Notes: generated by a model from the sequence alone, not told the origin. A stretch of 64,000 nt of DNA from Parvibaculum sp046297875 (GCF_046297875.1 NZ_JBKBHD010000001.1:1178001-1242000), one strand, 5' to 3'; positions 26,276 through 35,485 are shown, counted from the first letter of the stretch. Made by a program: numbers and translations.

Positions 26276-27124
26276 TCAGTCCCCGTACGCCGCGGCATCG
26301 AGCAATAGTTCGTATGCCGCGGCAAGCCGCGCCGTCATCGGATGGGCGGGTATTTCCTGCCCGTCGATCCGCGAGACGGGTGCGAGCCCCATCAGGCTGT
26401 TTGTGACGAATATGCCGGACGCATGTGCGAGGCGTTGCGGCGCGATGTCTTCCTCGCGCATGTCGATGCCGATGCCGGGTGCCAGTTCGAGCAATGCCGC
26501 CCGCGTGATGCCAGGCAGGATTGCGCCTCTATCGGCCGGCGTGAGAAGCGTATCGCCTTCCCAGATGAAAATATTGGCGGCACTTGTGCAGGCCACCATG
26601 CCGCCCGTATCGAGTATCAGCGCGTCATCGGCGCCCTTCTCGCGCGCCGCCTCTTTCGCCAGCACATTGTCGAGATAGGGTAGCGCCTTCAGCCGCGCCG
26701 ATGGCGACCAGGGGTTTCGCCGCGGCGAGACGGTTGCCAGTGAAAGGCGCTCGGGCGCCGCCGCGCCTGCGGCGGCGCTTATCAGAACCGTCGGCTTCGG
26801 CTCGGCGGGGAGTGCAAGGCCGCGAGGCCCCGGACCGCGCGTCAGCGTCATCCGAAGCGAGGCGCGGTCACATTCGGCGAGTTCGTTTGCCTGAAGGAGA
26901 TCGCGGCAAGCCTGCAACAATTCGTCCGGCGCATAGGGCATGCCAAGGCCGATCGTTTCGGCGCTCTTCATCAGGCGTAGCAGATGCTCCTCAAAAAAGG
27001 CGATCTTGCCTTTGCGCACAAGCATGGTTTCAAAGAGCCCGTCGCCGAGGAGAAATCCCCGGTCCGCCGGGTCGATCCGCGTATCGCCTGCACTGGCGAT
27101 CGTGCCATTGAGCCAGAGCTTCAT
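26276..27124 (-). CDS. pabC: Aminodeoxychorismate lyase (class IV aminotransferase fold)
   Basis: PLP enzyme of 282 residues that converts 4-amino-4-deoxychorismate to p-aminobenzoate plus pyruvate. Fold-type IV features are DRGFLLGDGLFETMLV, the PLP lysine K146 in LKALPYLDN, and TSAANIFIWEGDTLLTP (phosphate cup). On its own it could be a branched-chain or D-amino acid aminotransferase, but overlap with pabA and pabB by 4 bp each makes the folate assignment strong. Confidence 0.88.
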   Translation of the reverse strand: MKLWLNGTIASAGDTRIDPADRGFLLGDGLFETMLVRKGKIAFFEEHLLRLMKSAETIGLGMPYAPDELLQACRDLLQANELAECDRASLRMTLTRGPGPRGLALPAEPKPTVLISAAAGAAAPERLSLATVSPRRNPWSPSARLKALPYLDNVLAKEAAREKGADDALILDTGGMVACTSAANIFIWEGDTLLTPADRGAILPGITRAALLELAPGIGIDMREEDIAPQRLAHASGIFVTNSLMGLAPVSRIDGQEIPAHPMTARLAAAYELLLDAAAYGD

Positions 27125-27723
27125 GCGCTTTGCCTCATGTCGATCTTCCGGCCGGCATGGGCCAGGTCGAGAAAGTTTCCGAGCAGCCGGTGGCCATGTT
27201 CGGTCAATACCGATTCCGGGTGAAACTGTACGCCGAACAGCGGCAGTGTTTCGTGGGCAAGCGCCATTGGCACACCGTCCTTCGTTTGCGCGGTCAGGCG
27301 AAGCGGGCTGCCCAGCGGCAGTTCGGCGATGAGCGAATGATATCGTCCAGCCATGAAGGGGCTCGGGATGCCCTTGAAAAGGGTGCTGCCATCGTGATGG
27401 ATCGCGGATGCCTTGCCATGCAACGGCGAAGGCGCGCGCGCGATGGTGCCGCCGAAAGCGGCTGCAATCGCCTGATGACCGAGGCAGACACCGAGCAACG
27501 GAATGCCGTGTTCTGCTGCAGCGAGGACAAGTGGCATCGAAATCCCCGCCTTGTCGGGTCCGCAGGGGCCAGGCGAAAGAACAATTGCCTCGGGCTGCAA
27601 GGCGATTGCCTCCGTGACCGAGATTGCGTCGGTACGGACGGTGCGGCGTTCAAAGCCGAGCTCGCCGATATAGCGCGCGAGATTGTGAACGAAACTATCG
27701 AAATTATCGATGACGAGGATCAT
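27121..27723 (-). CDS. pabA: Aminodeoxychorismate synthase glutaminase component
   Basis: Class I glutamine amidotransferase of 200 residues that supplies ammonia to PabB. The catalytic triad is visible: C80 in GVCLGHQAIA and His/Glu in GVQFHPESVLTEHG; the oxyanion block is LSPGPCGPDKAG. Sequence alone cannot separate PabA from TrpG, and one protein may serve both. The pabB-pabA-pabC order and 4-bp overlaps on both sides indicate the folate role. Confidence 0.9.
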   Translation of the reverse strand: MILVIDNFDSFVHNLARYIGELGFERRTVRTDAISVTEAIALQPEAIVLSPGPCGPDKAGISMPLVLAAAEHGIPLLGVCLGHQAIAAAFGGTIARAPSPLHGKASAIHHDGSTLFKGIPSPFMAGRYHSLIAELPLGSPLRLTAQTKDGVPMALAHETLPLFGVQFHPESVLTEHGHRLLGNFLDLAHAGRKIDMRQSA

Positions 27724-29141
27724 GCGGGTTCTCCCGCAAGCAATGCCGGTGCGCCGTCCAGCGCTTCAAGCATGTTCAGCGCCTTGGCAAGCGTTTCCTC
27801 ATATTCGGCGGCGGGATCTGAGTCTGCGACAATGCCGCCGCCTGCCTGAAAGGTGACGCGGCGGCCATCGACCACGATGGTGCGGATCGTGATGGCGCTG
27901 TCCATGCTGCCGTCGGCACCGAGCCAGCCGATAGCCCCGCAATAGGGGCCACGTGTCGTCGGTTCGAGTTCGGCGATGATTTCCATCGCGCGGCGCTTCG
28001 GTGCGCCGGTGACGGAGCCGCCGGGAAAACACGCCGCGAGGAGATCGGCCGACGTCATGCCCGGCCGGAGCCTGCCGCGCACCGTGGAGACGAGATGGTG
28101 GACATTGGCGAAGCTTTCGAGTTCGCAGAGTTTCTCGACCTCGACCGAGTTGTCGTTGCAGACGCGGGAGATGTCATTGCGCAGAAGATCGACGATCATC
28201 ACGTTTTCGGCACGGTCCTTCTCCGAGGCAAGGAGGTCGGCTGCGAGGCGCGCATCTTCTTCTGGCGTCGCGCCGCGCGGCCTTGTGCCCTTGATCGGCT
28301 TCGTTTCGACAATCCCGTTCCGGCAGGACAAGAACCGTTCGGGCGAGGAGGATACGATTGCGCCGCTGCCGAAATTGAAGAAGGAGGCGAAAGGGGCGGG
28401 GCTTGTGGCGCGCAGGCGCAGATAGAGTGCAATTGGCGTATCGCCGTCGGCCAGCCTTGTTTCGAAACGCTGCGAGAGATTGGCCTGGAAGATGTCGCCA
28501 GCGTGAATGTATTCGATCACGCGGGTGACGGCGCGTTCATAGGCGTCGCGCGTGAAGTTCGATGCAATCGCGGTCGAGGAGCGCGCGGCCTTCTGCTCTG
28601 CCGGTGTGGATGCCTTCAGGCGTGCCACGACTTCCGCCATTCGGGCCTTTGCCCGTGTTGCGCGCTTTCCGGGATCGTGTTCGGGCAGGCCGGACGATAT
28701 GGCGACGGCGCGTTTCGCGATCATGTCGAAGGCCATAACCACATCGTAGAAGCCGAGTGCCATGTCGGGGAATCCTTGATCGTCGGTGGCATGGGGCGCT
28801 TCTTCGGGCGGCAGGCGCTCAAGCGTGCGGCCAAGGCCATAACCGAAAAAGCCTGCCGCGCCACCACAGAAAGGCGGCATGGTTTCGTCCCGCTCGACAA
28901 CCGGAAGTTCCATGAGCTTCTGCTTCACAAGATCGAAAGGCGCACCAGCGCCCTCTCCGATGCGAAGACAAATCGTTTCGAAAGGCGCGACGGCGATGAA
29001 GCTCCAGCGTCCGTGAAGCCCGGCATCCCGGCCGGGCGCCGCCGTCGCGCTGTCGAGGAAGAGGGCAAATGGCTCGTCCGCGAAGTTTGCGAAGACTTCG
29101 TGCGGCAGCATCCATTCCAGCTCTTCGACGAGCGGCTTCAT
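27720..29141 (-). CDS. pabB: Aminodeoxychorismate synthase component I
   Basis: Chorismate-binding enzyme of 473 residues that makes 4-amino-4-deoxychorismate. The decisive residue is K284 in PIKGTRPRG: PabB uses this lysine, whereas anthranilate synthase TrpE has Ala (PIAGT). Other blocks are AGDIFQANLSQRFETRL, NVMIVDLLRNDISRVC, and the C-terminal PGGSVTGAPKRRAMEIIAELEPTTRGPYCGAIGWLG. First gene of pabB-pabA-pabC; stop overlaps pabA start (ATGA). The N-terminal 130 residues are the usual structural domain. Confidence 0.93.
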   Translation of the reverse strand: MKPLVEELEWMLPHEVFANFADEPFALFLDSATAAPGRDAGLHGRWSFIAVAPFETICLRIGEGAGAPFDLVKQKLMELPVVERDETMPPFCGGAAGFFGYGLGRTLERLPPEEAPHATDDQGFPDMALGFYDVVMAFDMIAKRAVAISSGLPEHDPGKRATRAKARMAEVVARLKASTPAEQKAARSSTAIASNFTRDAYERAVTRVIEYIHAGDIFQANLSQRFETRLADGDTPIALYLRLRATSPAPFASFFNFGSGAIVSSSPERFLSCRNGIVETKPIKGTRPRGATPEEDARLAADLLASEKDRAENVMIVDLLRNDISRVCNDNSVEVEKLCELESFANVHHLVSTVRGRLRPGMTSADLLAACFPGGSVTGAPKRRAMEIIAELEPTTRGPYCGAIGWLGADGSMDSAITIRTIVVDGRRVTFQAGGGIVADSDPAAEYEETLAKALNMLEALDGAPALLAGEPA

Positions 29142-29165
29142 CGGGCAGTCACTTTCACTTCGCTG

Positions 29166-30254
29166 TCAGTTCGCCTGCGGTATGGGCGGGGTGATGGCGG
29201 TATCCCCTGAATTGCCGCCGCAGCTCGCGCAGCGCCGCGATTCCATTCGGGCGAGCGGCCCGCGCGGCTTTCCTGCGGCGCCCGGCGATGTAATGCGGGC
29301 TTCCTGTTCGCCGAGAAACCGCATGATCAATCCGCCGACCAGATCCGGGTCGGCGACACCGATATTGTGGCCCATGCCGGGATAGGAACGGAGTTGTGCT
29401 TGCGGCAGAAGTTCCATCAGCCGCTCTGCGTGATCGAATGGCACGACTTCGTCTGCCTCGCCCCAGATCGCAAGCACCGGAAGCGACGAGGCACCGACCG
29501 TCGCATAGAACGCATCCGCCGTTTCGAGCGGATAGTTTCGCATGGTCGAAAGCAGTGCGTCGCCATAGCCGCGAAACTGGAGCTGCCGGTTGACGGCCGC
29601 AAGGAGAGGCCCTGGGTTCGGAATGCTTTTGGCTTCCTCCGCTGCCGCCGCGTAGAACATCTTCGTGCCGAAGAGACGGATGATCCAGTCGCCGATCAGC
29701 GGTCGCCTCAGCATCTCGGTGCGCTCATTCGACAGTTTTCCGAGGCCGACCGGCGCGATAAGCGTCATCGAACGGACGCGCTCCGGGTGACGTGCGGCAA
29801 AGACGGTGACGATACCGCCGCCCATGGAGTAGCCCACGAGATCGACGCGGCGATTGACGCCGAGCGCATCGAGCAGACCAGAGAGCTGATTGTCGAAGAG
29901 GTCGGCGTCATAGACCGTGTCCGGCCGGTCGGAGAGGCCACGACCAAAATTGTCGAAGGCGAGGACGCGGTAGCCTGCATCGGTCAGGGGCTTGAAGTAT
30001 TGCGACCAGATGATGGAAGGCGTCGCAAAACCGTGAACGAGGACGACGAGCTGCCCGGTCTCCGGGCCTTCAAGCCGGTAATGCACGGTGCCCTGCGGCA
30101 GGTCGAGGAAGCTGTAAGCATGGCCTTCCGCAAGCAGCTTGTCGCGCGCATCGGCATCGAGCGCGGCGCGCGCCCGGCCAGCCGCCCAATAGCTCATCAG
30201 CATGATGAGCGTGATCGCCACGAGAAGAACGCCCAGTGCCTTCACATAGGTCAT
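29166..30254 (-). CDS. Membrane-anchored alpha/beta hydrolase
   Basis: Serine hydrolase of 362 residues. An N-terminal hydrophobic helix (VKALGVLLVAITLIMLMSYWAA) suggests a membrane anchor or uncleaved signal. The core contains the oxyanion loop VHGFATPSIIW, nucleophile elbow GYSMGG with S143, catalytic Asp in GEADEVVPF and His in GMGHNIG. The C-terminal 40 residues are a low-complexity extension. It lies 24 bp upstream of pabB on the same strand and may be co-transcribed, though no functional link to folate is evident. Substrate is unknown; an esterase or lipase is plausible. Confidence 0.85.
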   Translation of the reverse strand: MTYVKALGVLLVAITLIMLMSYWAAGRARAALDADARDKLLAEGHAYSFLDLPQGTVHYRLEGPETGQLVVLVHGFATPSIIWSQYFKPLTDAGYRVLAFDNFGRGLSDRPDTVYDADLFDNQLSGLLDALGVNRRVDLVGYSMGGGIVTVFAARHPERVRSMTLIAPVGLGKLSNERTEMLRRPLIGDWIIRLFGTKMFYAAAAEEAKSIPNPGPLLAAVNRQLQFRGYGDALLSTMRNYPLETADAFYATVGASSLPVLAIWGEADEVVPFDHAERLMELLPQAQLRSYPGMGHNIGVADPDLVGGLIMRFLGEQEARITSPGAAGKPRGPLARMESRRCASCGGNSGDTAITPPIPQAN

Positions 30255-30435
30255 GGAACCATTGCCACTGCCGTTTCACCATCGCCAAGCCTTCCCTTGC
30301 GGAAGGGTCTTGCCGGCGCAGTCTAGTGCCTCGCCTTGCTGCCTACAATTGCCGCGGCGGGGTTGCGAGCCGCCGGAAATGCGGGCTTGATGCGGGCAAA
30401 GCGGGTAAGGCCGCATAGCATCAGGGAGACGGGAA

Positions 30436-31242
30436 ATGGCCGACGTATTCAAGGAAAAGGCGCTTGCGGGCAAGGTGGCGTTCGTCGCGGGCGCATCGAG
30501 CGGGATCAATCTCGGCATCGCACAGCATTTTGCGCGGGCGGGCGCGAAAATCGCGCTGATCAGCCGGAGCCACGAAAAAATCACGGCGGCGGCGAAAACG
30601 ATATCGGATGAAGGCTTCGAGGCGATCGGCATGGCAGCCGATGTGCGCGACTTCAATTCGGTCGATCAGGCGATGGCAACGGCCCAGAAAGAACTCGGCA
30701 ATTTCGATATTGTGATTTCCGGTGCGGCGGGCAATTTTGTGGCCCCTGCGCTCGGCATGTCGTCCAACGGTTTCAAGACGGTTGTCGATATCGACCTCAT
30801 CGGCACGTTCAATGTGCTGCGCGCATCCTTCCAGTATCTCAACCGTCCGGGCGCTTCGCTCATTTCGATCACGGCGCCGCAGGCGGTGAACCCGTCGCTC
30901 TTCCAGGCGCATGTCTGCGCGGCGAAGGCCGGGATCAACATGCTGACGAAGTGCCTTGCCATGGAATGGGGACCGGCAGGTGTGCGGGTGAACGCGATTT
31001 CACCGGGGCCCATCGCCGACACGGAAGGCATGTTGCGCCTTGCGCCGACGCCGGAGATGGAAAAGGTAATCAAGTCGCGCATTGCACTGCGCGACTACGG
31101 CACCAAGACCGACATTGCCGATACGGCGCTGTTCCTGTCGACCGACAATGCCAAATACATCACCGGCACGATCGTCGATTGCGATGGTGGCTCGAAGCTT
31201 GGCGACGCGGGTGGCGATGCGCTCGGCGAGTTCGGGAAATAA
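30436..31242 (+). CDS. SDR oxidoreductase, 2,4-dienoyl-CoA reductase (PDCR/DECR2)-like
   Basis: Short-chain dehydrogenase of 268 residues. The nucleotide site is AGASSGINLGIAQHFARAGAKIALISRS (NADPH-type Arg after strand 2). Instead of YxxxK the active-site helix reads FQAHVCAAKAG, His in the Tyr position with the Lys kept. It is followed by LAMEWGPAGVRVNAISPGPIADTEGMLRL. This pattern matches peroxisomal-type 2,4-dienoyl-CoA reductases, which reduce dienoyl-CoA made during unsaturated fatty-acid oxidation. The enoyl-CoA hydratase gene 30 bp downstream fits. RBS GGGAGACGGGAA. Confidence 0.82.
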   Translation: MADVFKEKALAGKVAFVAGASSGINLGIAQHFARAGAKIALISRSHEKITAAAKTISDEGFEAIGMAADVRDFNSVDQAMATAQKELGNFDIVISGAAGNFVAPALGMSSNGFKTVVDIDLIGTFNVLRASFQYLNRPGASLISITAPQAVNPSLFQAHVCAAKAGINMLTKCLAMEWGPAGVRVNAISPGPIADTEGMLRLAPTPEMEKVIKSRIALRDYGTKTDIADTALFLSTDNAKYITGTIVDCDGGSKLGDAGGDALGEFGK

Positions 31243-31271
31243 TCAGGAGACGGGGAGAGGGAGGAGAGGAT

Positions 31272-32093
31272 ATGGCCCAGGCACCGAAGGTCGCGCCCGC
31301 GGATTTCACCTGTCTGCTCTATGAAGTTCGCGATCATGTTGCTATCGTCACAATCAACCGGCCGGACAGGCGCAATGCGCTGAACCGGCGTGCCTATGAC
31401 GAAGTGGAAGCAGCATTCCGCGCGGCGTCCGCCGACCCGGAGGTTCGCTGCGTGATCGTGACCGGTGCCGATCCTGCCTTCTGTTCCGGTGAGGACGTGA
31501 AGGAAATGATGACCGGCGAGCAGCATGAGGCGAGTGTGGCGCGGCTCACTTCGGTGCGGCCGGAGCCGACACCTGCCGCGGTTGCGGCGCTTGAGTGCGA
31601 CCGGCCCGTGATCGCGGCCGTGAACGGCGCTGCCGTCGGCTGGGGCATGGAACTCACGCTTTTTGCCGATATCCGCATTGCCTCGGAGCAGGCGAAATTC
31701 GGCGAAATCTTCATCAAGCGCGGGCTCATCAGCGATGTGGGCGGGCTGTGGCGGCTGCCCGCCATTGTGGGCCCCGCCAAGGCGGCGGAACTTCTCTTTA
31801 CCGGCGATGTGATCGATGCGGCGGAGGCGGGTCGTATCGGGCTTGTGAGCGAGGTCGCGCCGCACGGCGAGCTGATGGAGCGCGCGCAGGCGCTAGCAGC
31901 GCGCATCGCCGTCAATCCGCCGCTCGCGCTTCGCTTCATGAAGGAGGGGCTTCGCCGCGCTTCCTATGGCGATCTGCGCGAAATCGGTAGCTGGGTGAGC
32001 GGCGCACTGGGTAAACTCTTCCAGACGGAAGATCACCGCGAAGGGGTGCGCAGTTTCCTTGAAAAGCGCGCGCCCGAATTCAAGGGACGCTGA
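31272..32093 (+). CDS. Enoyl-CoA hydratase/isomerase family protein
   Basis: Crotonase-fold enzyme of 273 residues. Oxyanion-hole segments are ADPAFCSGEDVKEM (first) and NGAAVGWGMELTLFADIRIA (second). The hydratase Glu position lies in FGEIFIKRGLISDVGGLWRLP, where the usual second catalytic Glu is replaced by Asp (SDVGG), so the reaction may be hydration, isomerisation or hydrolysis. Start is the ATG at 31272 after GGGAGGAGAGGA; the longer upstream frame overlaps the SDR gene and is a shadow. It sits between the dienoyl-CoA reductase-like gene and a small HTH-like gene, forming a probable three-gene unit. Confidence 0.88.
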   Translation: MAQAPKVAPADFTCLLYEVRDHVAIVTINRPDRRNALNRRAYDEVEAAFRAASADPEVRCVIVTGADPAFCSGEDVKEMMTGEQHEASVARLTSVRPEPTPAAVAALECDRPVIAAVNGAAVGWGMELTLFADIRIASEQAKFGEIFIKRGLISDVGGLWRLPAIVGPAKAAELLFTGDVIDAAEAGRIGLVSEVAPHGELMERAQALAARIAVNPPLALRFMKEGLRRASYGDLREIGSWVSGALGKLFQTEDHREGVRSFLEKRAPEFKGR

Positions 32094-32101
32094 CAAGGCT
32101 C

Positions 32102-32452
32102 ATGGCGCTTTTCTTCGATCAGGAATGGTTCGACGCGAAGCTGAAAGAGGCCGCGCGCACGCGGGATGATGTTGCGGCCGCGCTTCGTCTCGCCCGCGCT
32201 CAGGTCGACGAAATCTGGAAGGACCAGCGCGAGCTGGCGCCGCAGGAAGTCGGCGTCCTTGCCGAATTGCTCGGCGAAACGCCTGCCGCCATCGCCAACA
32301 AGGCAGGCGTCTCGACGCCGGTGCCCACGGCGCCCAAGGCGGGCGATGCGGCGGTGATGGCGAAGCTCGCGGAGATGGACGAACGCCTGAAGCGGATCGA
32401 GCGCTCCGTTGCCGATCTTCAATCGCTTATTCTTGCGACGCGAGGAAACTGA
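32102..32452 (+). CDS. Small XRE/CI-like HTH protein with C-terminal coiled coil
   Basis: 116 residues. The N-terminus (FFDQEWFDAKLKEAARTRDDVAAALRLARAQVDEIWKDQRELAPQEVGVLAELLGETPAAIANKAGVSTP) has the spacing of a lambda-repressor-like helix-turn-helix. An alanine/proline linker leads to a heptad-like segment, AKLAEMDERLKRIERSVADLQSLI, probably a coiled coil for oligomerisation. It starts 8 bp after the hydratase stop, so it is translationally linked to the fatty-acid genes. It may regulate them. DNA binding is inferred only. Confidence 0.72.
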   Translation: MALFFDQEWFDAKLKEAARTRDDVAAALRLARAQVDEIWKDQRELAPQEVGVLAELLGETPAAIANKAGVSTPVPTAPKAGDAAVMAKLAEMDERLKRIERSVADLQSLILATRGN

Positions 32453-32470
32453 CTGTTAGCGGCAGGCGGT

Positions 32471-32803
32471 TCAGAACCGGCGCTCGCGCCGGGGGCGAAG
32501 CGTTTCGGCCAGAAGGTCGGGCAGCATGTCCGCCTCGATATAGGCGCTTGTCGCGCGCTGGCGCTTTTCGCTTTTCTGAAAAGATGAGGTTTTCAGGTTT
32601 CCCTGCTGGTCGACATATTGCGCGAGGAAAGTTGCAAGCGGGCGCATCGCCGTCAGATGCGGGCGGCCTAGGCCCGCGGCGGAAGCGGGTTCGCCTGCAG
32701 GCAGGGGGGCGGGATCGATGCGGCGCGATGCAGACGCCTCATCCCTCCGCCTCAGTGCGGGAAGGTTCGCTGACACTCGTTGAGCTGGCGTTATGCCTGC
32801 CAT
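32471..32803 (-). CDS. Small hypothetical basic protein
   Basis: 110 residues, rich in Arg, Ala and Pro. An N-terminal disordered part (ITPAQRVSANLPALRRRDEASASRR) precedes a short conserved-looking segment, LTAMRPLATFLAQYVDQQG, and a basic C-terminus RPRRERRF. No domain is recognised. The RPxxxFLAQ element recurs in small unnamed alphaproteobacterial proteins, supporting a real gene. It is convergent with the HTH-like gene 18 bp away. Moderate confidence only. Confidence 0.5.
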   Translation of the reverse strand: MAGITPAQRVSANLPALRRRDEASASRRIDPAPLPAGEPASAAGLGRPHLTAMRPLATFLAQYVDQQGNLKTSSFQKSEKRQRATSAYIEADMLPDLLAETLRPRRERRF

Positions 32804-33088
32804 TTGCTGTCCCCAATCGGTGCGCGCCGCCCGCGCTGTTCACCTGCATCGGAATAGTCGCAAGAAGCTTGCCACGAGTTCGCGGCCTTTTGGCGGCGAA
32901 AAGAGCACCGGTAACGTTTCGTAACGGGACAGAATCTCGAATTAACCAGTTTATTTAAAGGTTTAGTGGTTACGACGCTTCTCGAAATTTTAACGGCTTG
33001 AGCGCGATCATGCGATGAACGGGCGCCAGAACAGCGCTCATTTTGGGGGCAATACGCCCGAGTAAACGAATGCGGCAGGAGCGGTGTT

Positions 33089-34840
33089 GTGGACTCGAAG
33101 ACGCAGGATGCGCGCAGAGTCGGTGTTGCGTATGGCTTCGGCATCATGGAAGCGCAAGCTGAAGATGTGTTGAAAAGCGCCGTCACGGCGGTGGGCGATG
33201 TTGCCTATCGGTGGTCGATCGACGACGACTCGCTTTCCTGGAGCCCGGGTGCAGAAGTTCTGCTCGGCATTTCCGACATATCCAGAATGGCGACGCATCG
33301 CGATTTCGCCGCGCGCCTCGTGACGGAAGGTCTCAGCCGCTACGAACTCATCTGCCGGTCGCGCGAGAGCGACACGGGTGCAGGCGTCCCTTATGAACTT
33401 GAATATCAGATCTGCGACGATTTCGGCGGCATGCGCTGGGTCGAGGATCGCGGTCGATGGTTTGGTGGCGCTGATGGTGCGCCTGCCGTCGCCGTCGGTG
33501 TACTTCGTGCTATCGACGAGCGGCACAAACGCGAATCCGAACTGATCCGTCTGTCCACCTATGACGAGCTGACCGGTCTCCTCAATCGTGTGCGGCTGAA
33601 GGAAGCGCTGACAGAGGCAATGATCGCATCGCAGCGCGGGCGCCAGAACTCCGCCTTCCTGCTGATCGCCGTCGACAATCTTGCGCTCATCAACGATGCT
33701 TTCGGCTTCGATGTTGCCGATGAAGTGATTGTCAGCGTCGGCGAGCGGCTGCGCTCGCTGGCGCGGCGCGGCGATTCACTGGGCCGTTATGCAGGCAACA
33801 AGTTCGGCCTTGTGCTGCGGAATTGCAATGAAGAGCGCCTCGGCGGCGTTTGCGAGCGGATGCTGGCCGAAGTCCGCGACAAGGTGGTGCTGACGGCGCG
33901 CGGTCCCGTTGCCGTGACGGTTTCGGCGGGTTCCATTGCGCTGCCTGGTCATGCGTCGAGTGTCGATCAGGCGCTGGCGCGTGCCGAGGAGGCGCTGATT
34001 GCCGCCAAGCAGCGGCTCCGCGACAGCCATGTCGTCTACACACCGTCGCGCGAGCGCGAGAAGACGCGGCTTCGCAACATCAACGTCGCAGACGAACTCA
34101 TCACGGCGCTCAACGACAAGCGTATCCGCATCGCCTACCAGCCGATCATCGATGCGACGACGGGCGAGGCGGCGATACACGAATGTCTCGTTCGCATGGA
34201 GCAGCCCGATGGAAGCCTCGTTTCCGCCGGGCATTTCGTCCCCGTTGCCGAAAAACTCGGCATTATCGGCCTGCTCGACTATCGGGTCATGGAACTTGCT
34301 GTCGATACATTGCGGAAGAATCCTGGCGTGACGCTTTCGCTCAACGTGTCGGGCCGAACGACTGCCGACCGGCTTTGGCGGGAGACGCTTGCTTCCCATC
34401 TTCGTGCAGATGGCGGCCTCGCGCGTCGTCTCGTTATCGAAATCACGGAGACGGTTGCCATTCACGAAGTTCTGGAGCTGACGGAATTCGTCGCCATGTT
34501 CCGCGAACTTGGTTGCAAGATCGCGATCGACGATTTTGGCGCCGGCTACACCTCGTTCCGTAACCTGAAGACGCTCGACGTCGATCTCGTGAAGATCGAC
34601 GGTTCCTTCGTCATCAATCTCGCCACGAACCCGGACAACCAGTTTTTCGTGCGGACGCTCGTCGATCTTGCGCGAAACTTCAATCTGCCGACTGTCGCGG
34701 AATGGGTGAGCAACGCGGAGGAAGTCGAGATGCTGAAGGGGCTCGGCGTCCAGTATCTGCAGGGCTTCTATCTCGGCGAGCCGGTGATGTCGTTGCCGCG
34801 CAACGTCCCATCGCTCGTGTCGAGTCGGAGTATCGCCTGA
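33089..34840 (+). CDS. PAS-GGDEF-EAL cyclic-di-GMP protein with degenerate GGDEF
   Basis: 583-residue signalling protein. Residues about 30-150 look like a PAS sensor (WSIDDDSLSWSPGAEVLLG to DERHKRE), followed by GGDEF (about 155-320) and EAL (about 335-580). The GGDEF active motif is AGNKF (235-239), so diguanylate cyclase activity is unlikely. The EAL domain keeps ECL at 365-367 (Glu retained), EITET, DDFGAGY with the Asp pair at 481-482, VKIDGSFV and QGFYLGEP, so phosphodiesterase activity is possible. No transmembrane helix; cytosolic. Start is GTG at 33089 with AGGAG 8 bases upstream. It is convergent with phaR. Confidence 0.88.
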   Translation: MDSKTQDARRVGVAYGFGIMEAQAEDVLKSAVTAVGDVAYRWSIDDDSLSWSPGAEVLLGISDISRMATHRDFAARLVTEGLSRYELICRSRESDTGAGVPYELEYQICDDFGGMRWVEDRGRWFGGADGAPAVAVGVLRAIDERHKRESELIRLSTYDELTGLLNRVRLKEALTEAMIASQRGRQNSAFLLIAVDNLALINDAFGFDVADEVIVSVGERLRSLARRGDSLGRYAGNKFGLVLRNCNEERLGGVCERMLAEVRDKVVLTARGPVAVTVSAGSIALPGHASSVDQALARAEEALIAAKQRLRDSHVVYTPSREREKTRLRNINVADELITALNDKRIRIAYQPIIDATTGEAAIHECLVRMEQPDGSLVSAGHFVPVAEKLGIIGLLDYRVMELAVDTLRKNPGVTLSLNVSGRTTADRLWRETLASHLRADGGLARRLVIEITETVAIHEVLELTEFVAMFRELGCKIAIDDFGAGYTSFRNLKTLDVDLVKIDGSFVINLATNPDNQFFVRTLVDLARNFNLPTVAEWVSNAEEVEMLKGLGVQYLQGFYLGEPVMSLPRNVPSLVSSRSIA

Positions 34841-34861
34841 TCGCCGATCCTTGCCTGCGCG

Positions 34862-35485
34862 CTACTTCTTGGACAGAGCCTCGATCTGCGCCTGCATCTG
34901 CGAAAGTTGCTTCTTGAGTTCGTCGAGCTCGCTGCTGCCGCCGGCCTTGCCGTTCTCGTTCTCCGCCTTTTCAGGCCTGGGCTGATCTTTCGTCTCCGGA
35001 CGCCCTCCCGATGGCGGTCGGCCAAAGGGCGAGAACATGCGCATGGCATTGTCGAATACTTCAAGATTCTGACGGATCTGGTCTTCGAACTGGGCCAGTC
35101 TCTCGCGGCCGCCCAGCGCGCTCGTTACGCGATGGCGCAGCTTTTCCTGCTCTTTGGAAAAGCTGTTCATGCTCATTTCGAGATAGGACGGGATGAAGCT
35201 CTGAAGGCTGTCGCCATAGAAGCGGATAAGTTGCCGCAGGAAGTTGATCGGAAGCAGGTTCTGGCCCTTGCCTTCTTCCTCGAAAATGATCTGCGTCAGC
35301 ACGGAACGGGTGATTTCTTCGCCCGTCTTTGCGTCGCGAACCACGAACTCCTTGCCTTGCTTCACCATTTCACAGAGATGGTCGAGCGTCACATAGCTCG
35401 ATGTCGCCGTGTTGTAGAGGCGGCGGTTCGCATATTTTTTTATAACGATGACGTCATCGTCCGTGGATGATGTCTTTTTTGCCAC
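34862..35485 (-). CDS. phaR: Polyhydroxyalkanoate synthesis repressor
   Basis: DNA- and PHB-binding repressor of 207 residues. The N-terminal PHB accumulation domain is clear: IVIKKYANRRLYNTATSSYVTLDHLCEMVKQGKEFVVRDAKTGEEITRSVLTQIIFEEE. One PHB_acc repeat follows (LLPINFLRQLIRFYGDSLQSFIPSYLEMSMNSF). The C-terminus is Pro/Glu-rich and ends in a coiled-coil-like LDELKKQLSQMQAQIEALSKK. It is divergent from phaA-phaB with palindromes between them. Confidence 0.95.
   Translation of the reverse strand: MAKKTSSTDDDVIVIKKYANRRLYNTATSSYVTLDHLCEMVKQGKEFVVRDAKTGEEITRSVLTQIIFEEEGKGQNLLPINFLRQLIRFYGDSLQSFIPSYLEMSMNSFSKEQEKLRHRVTSALGGRERLAQFEDQIRQNLEVFDNAMRMFSPFGRPPSGGRPETKDQPRPEKAENENGKAGGSSELDELKKQLSQMQAQIEALSKK

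Noticed and set aside
28095..29210. 371-codon plus-strand frame opposite pabB
   Set aside because: pabB on the minus strand has the catalytic PIKGT lysine and overlaps pabA in a normal operon.
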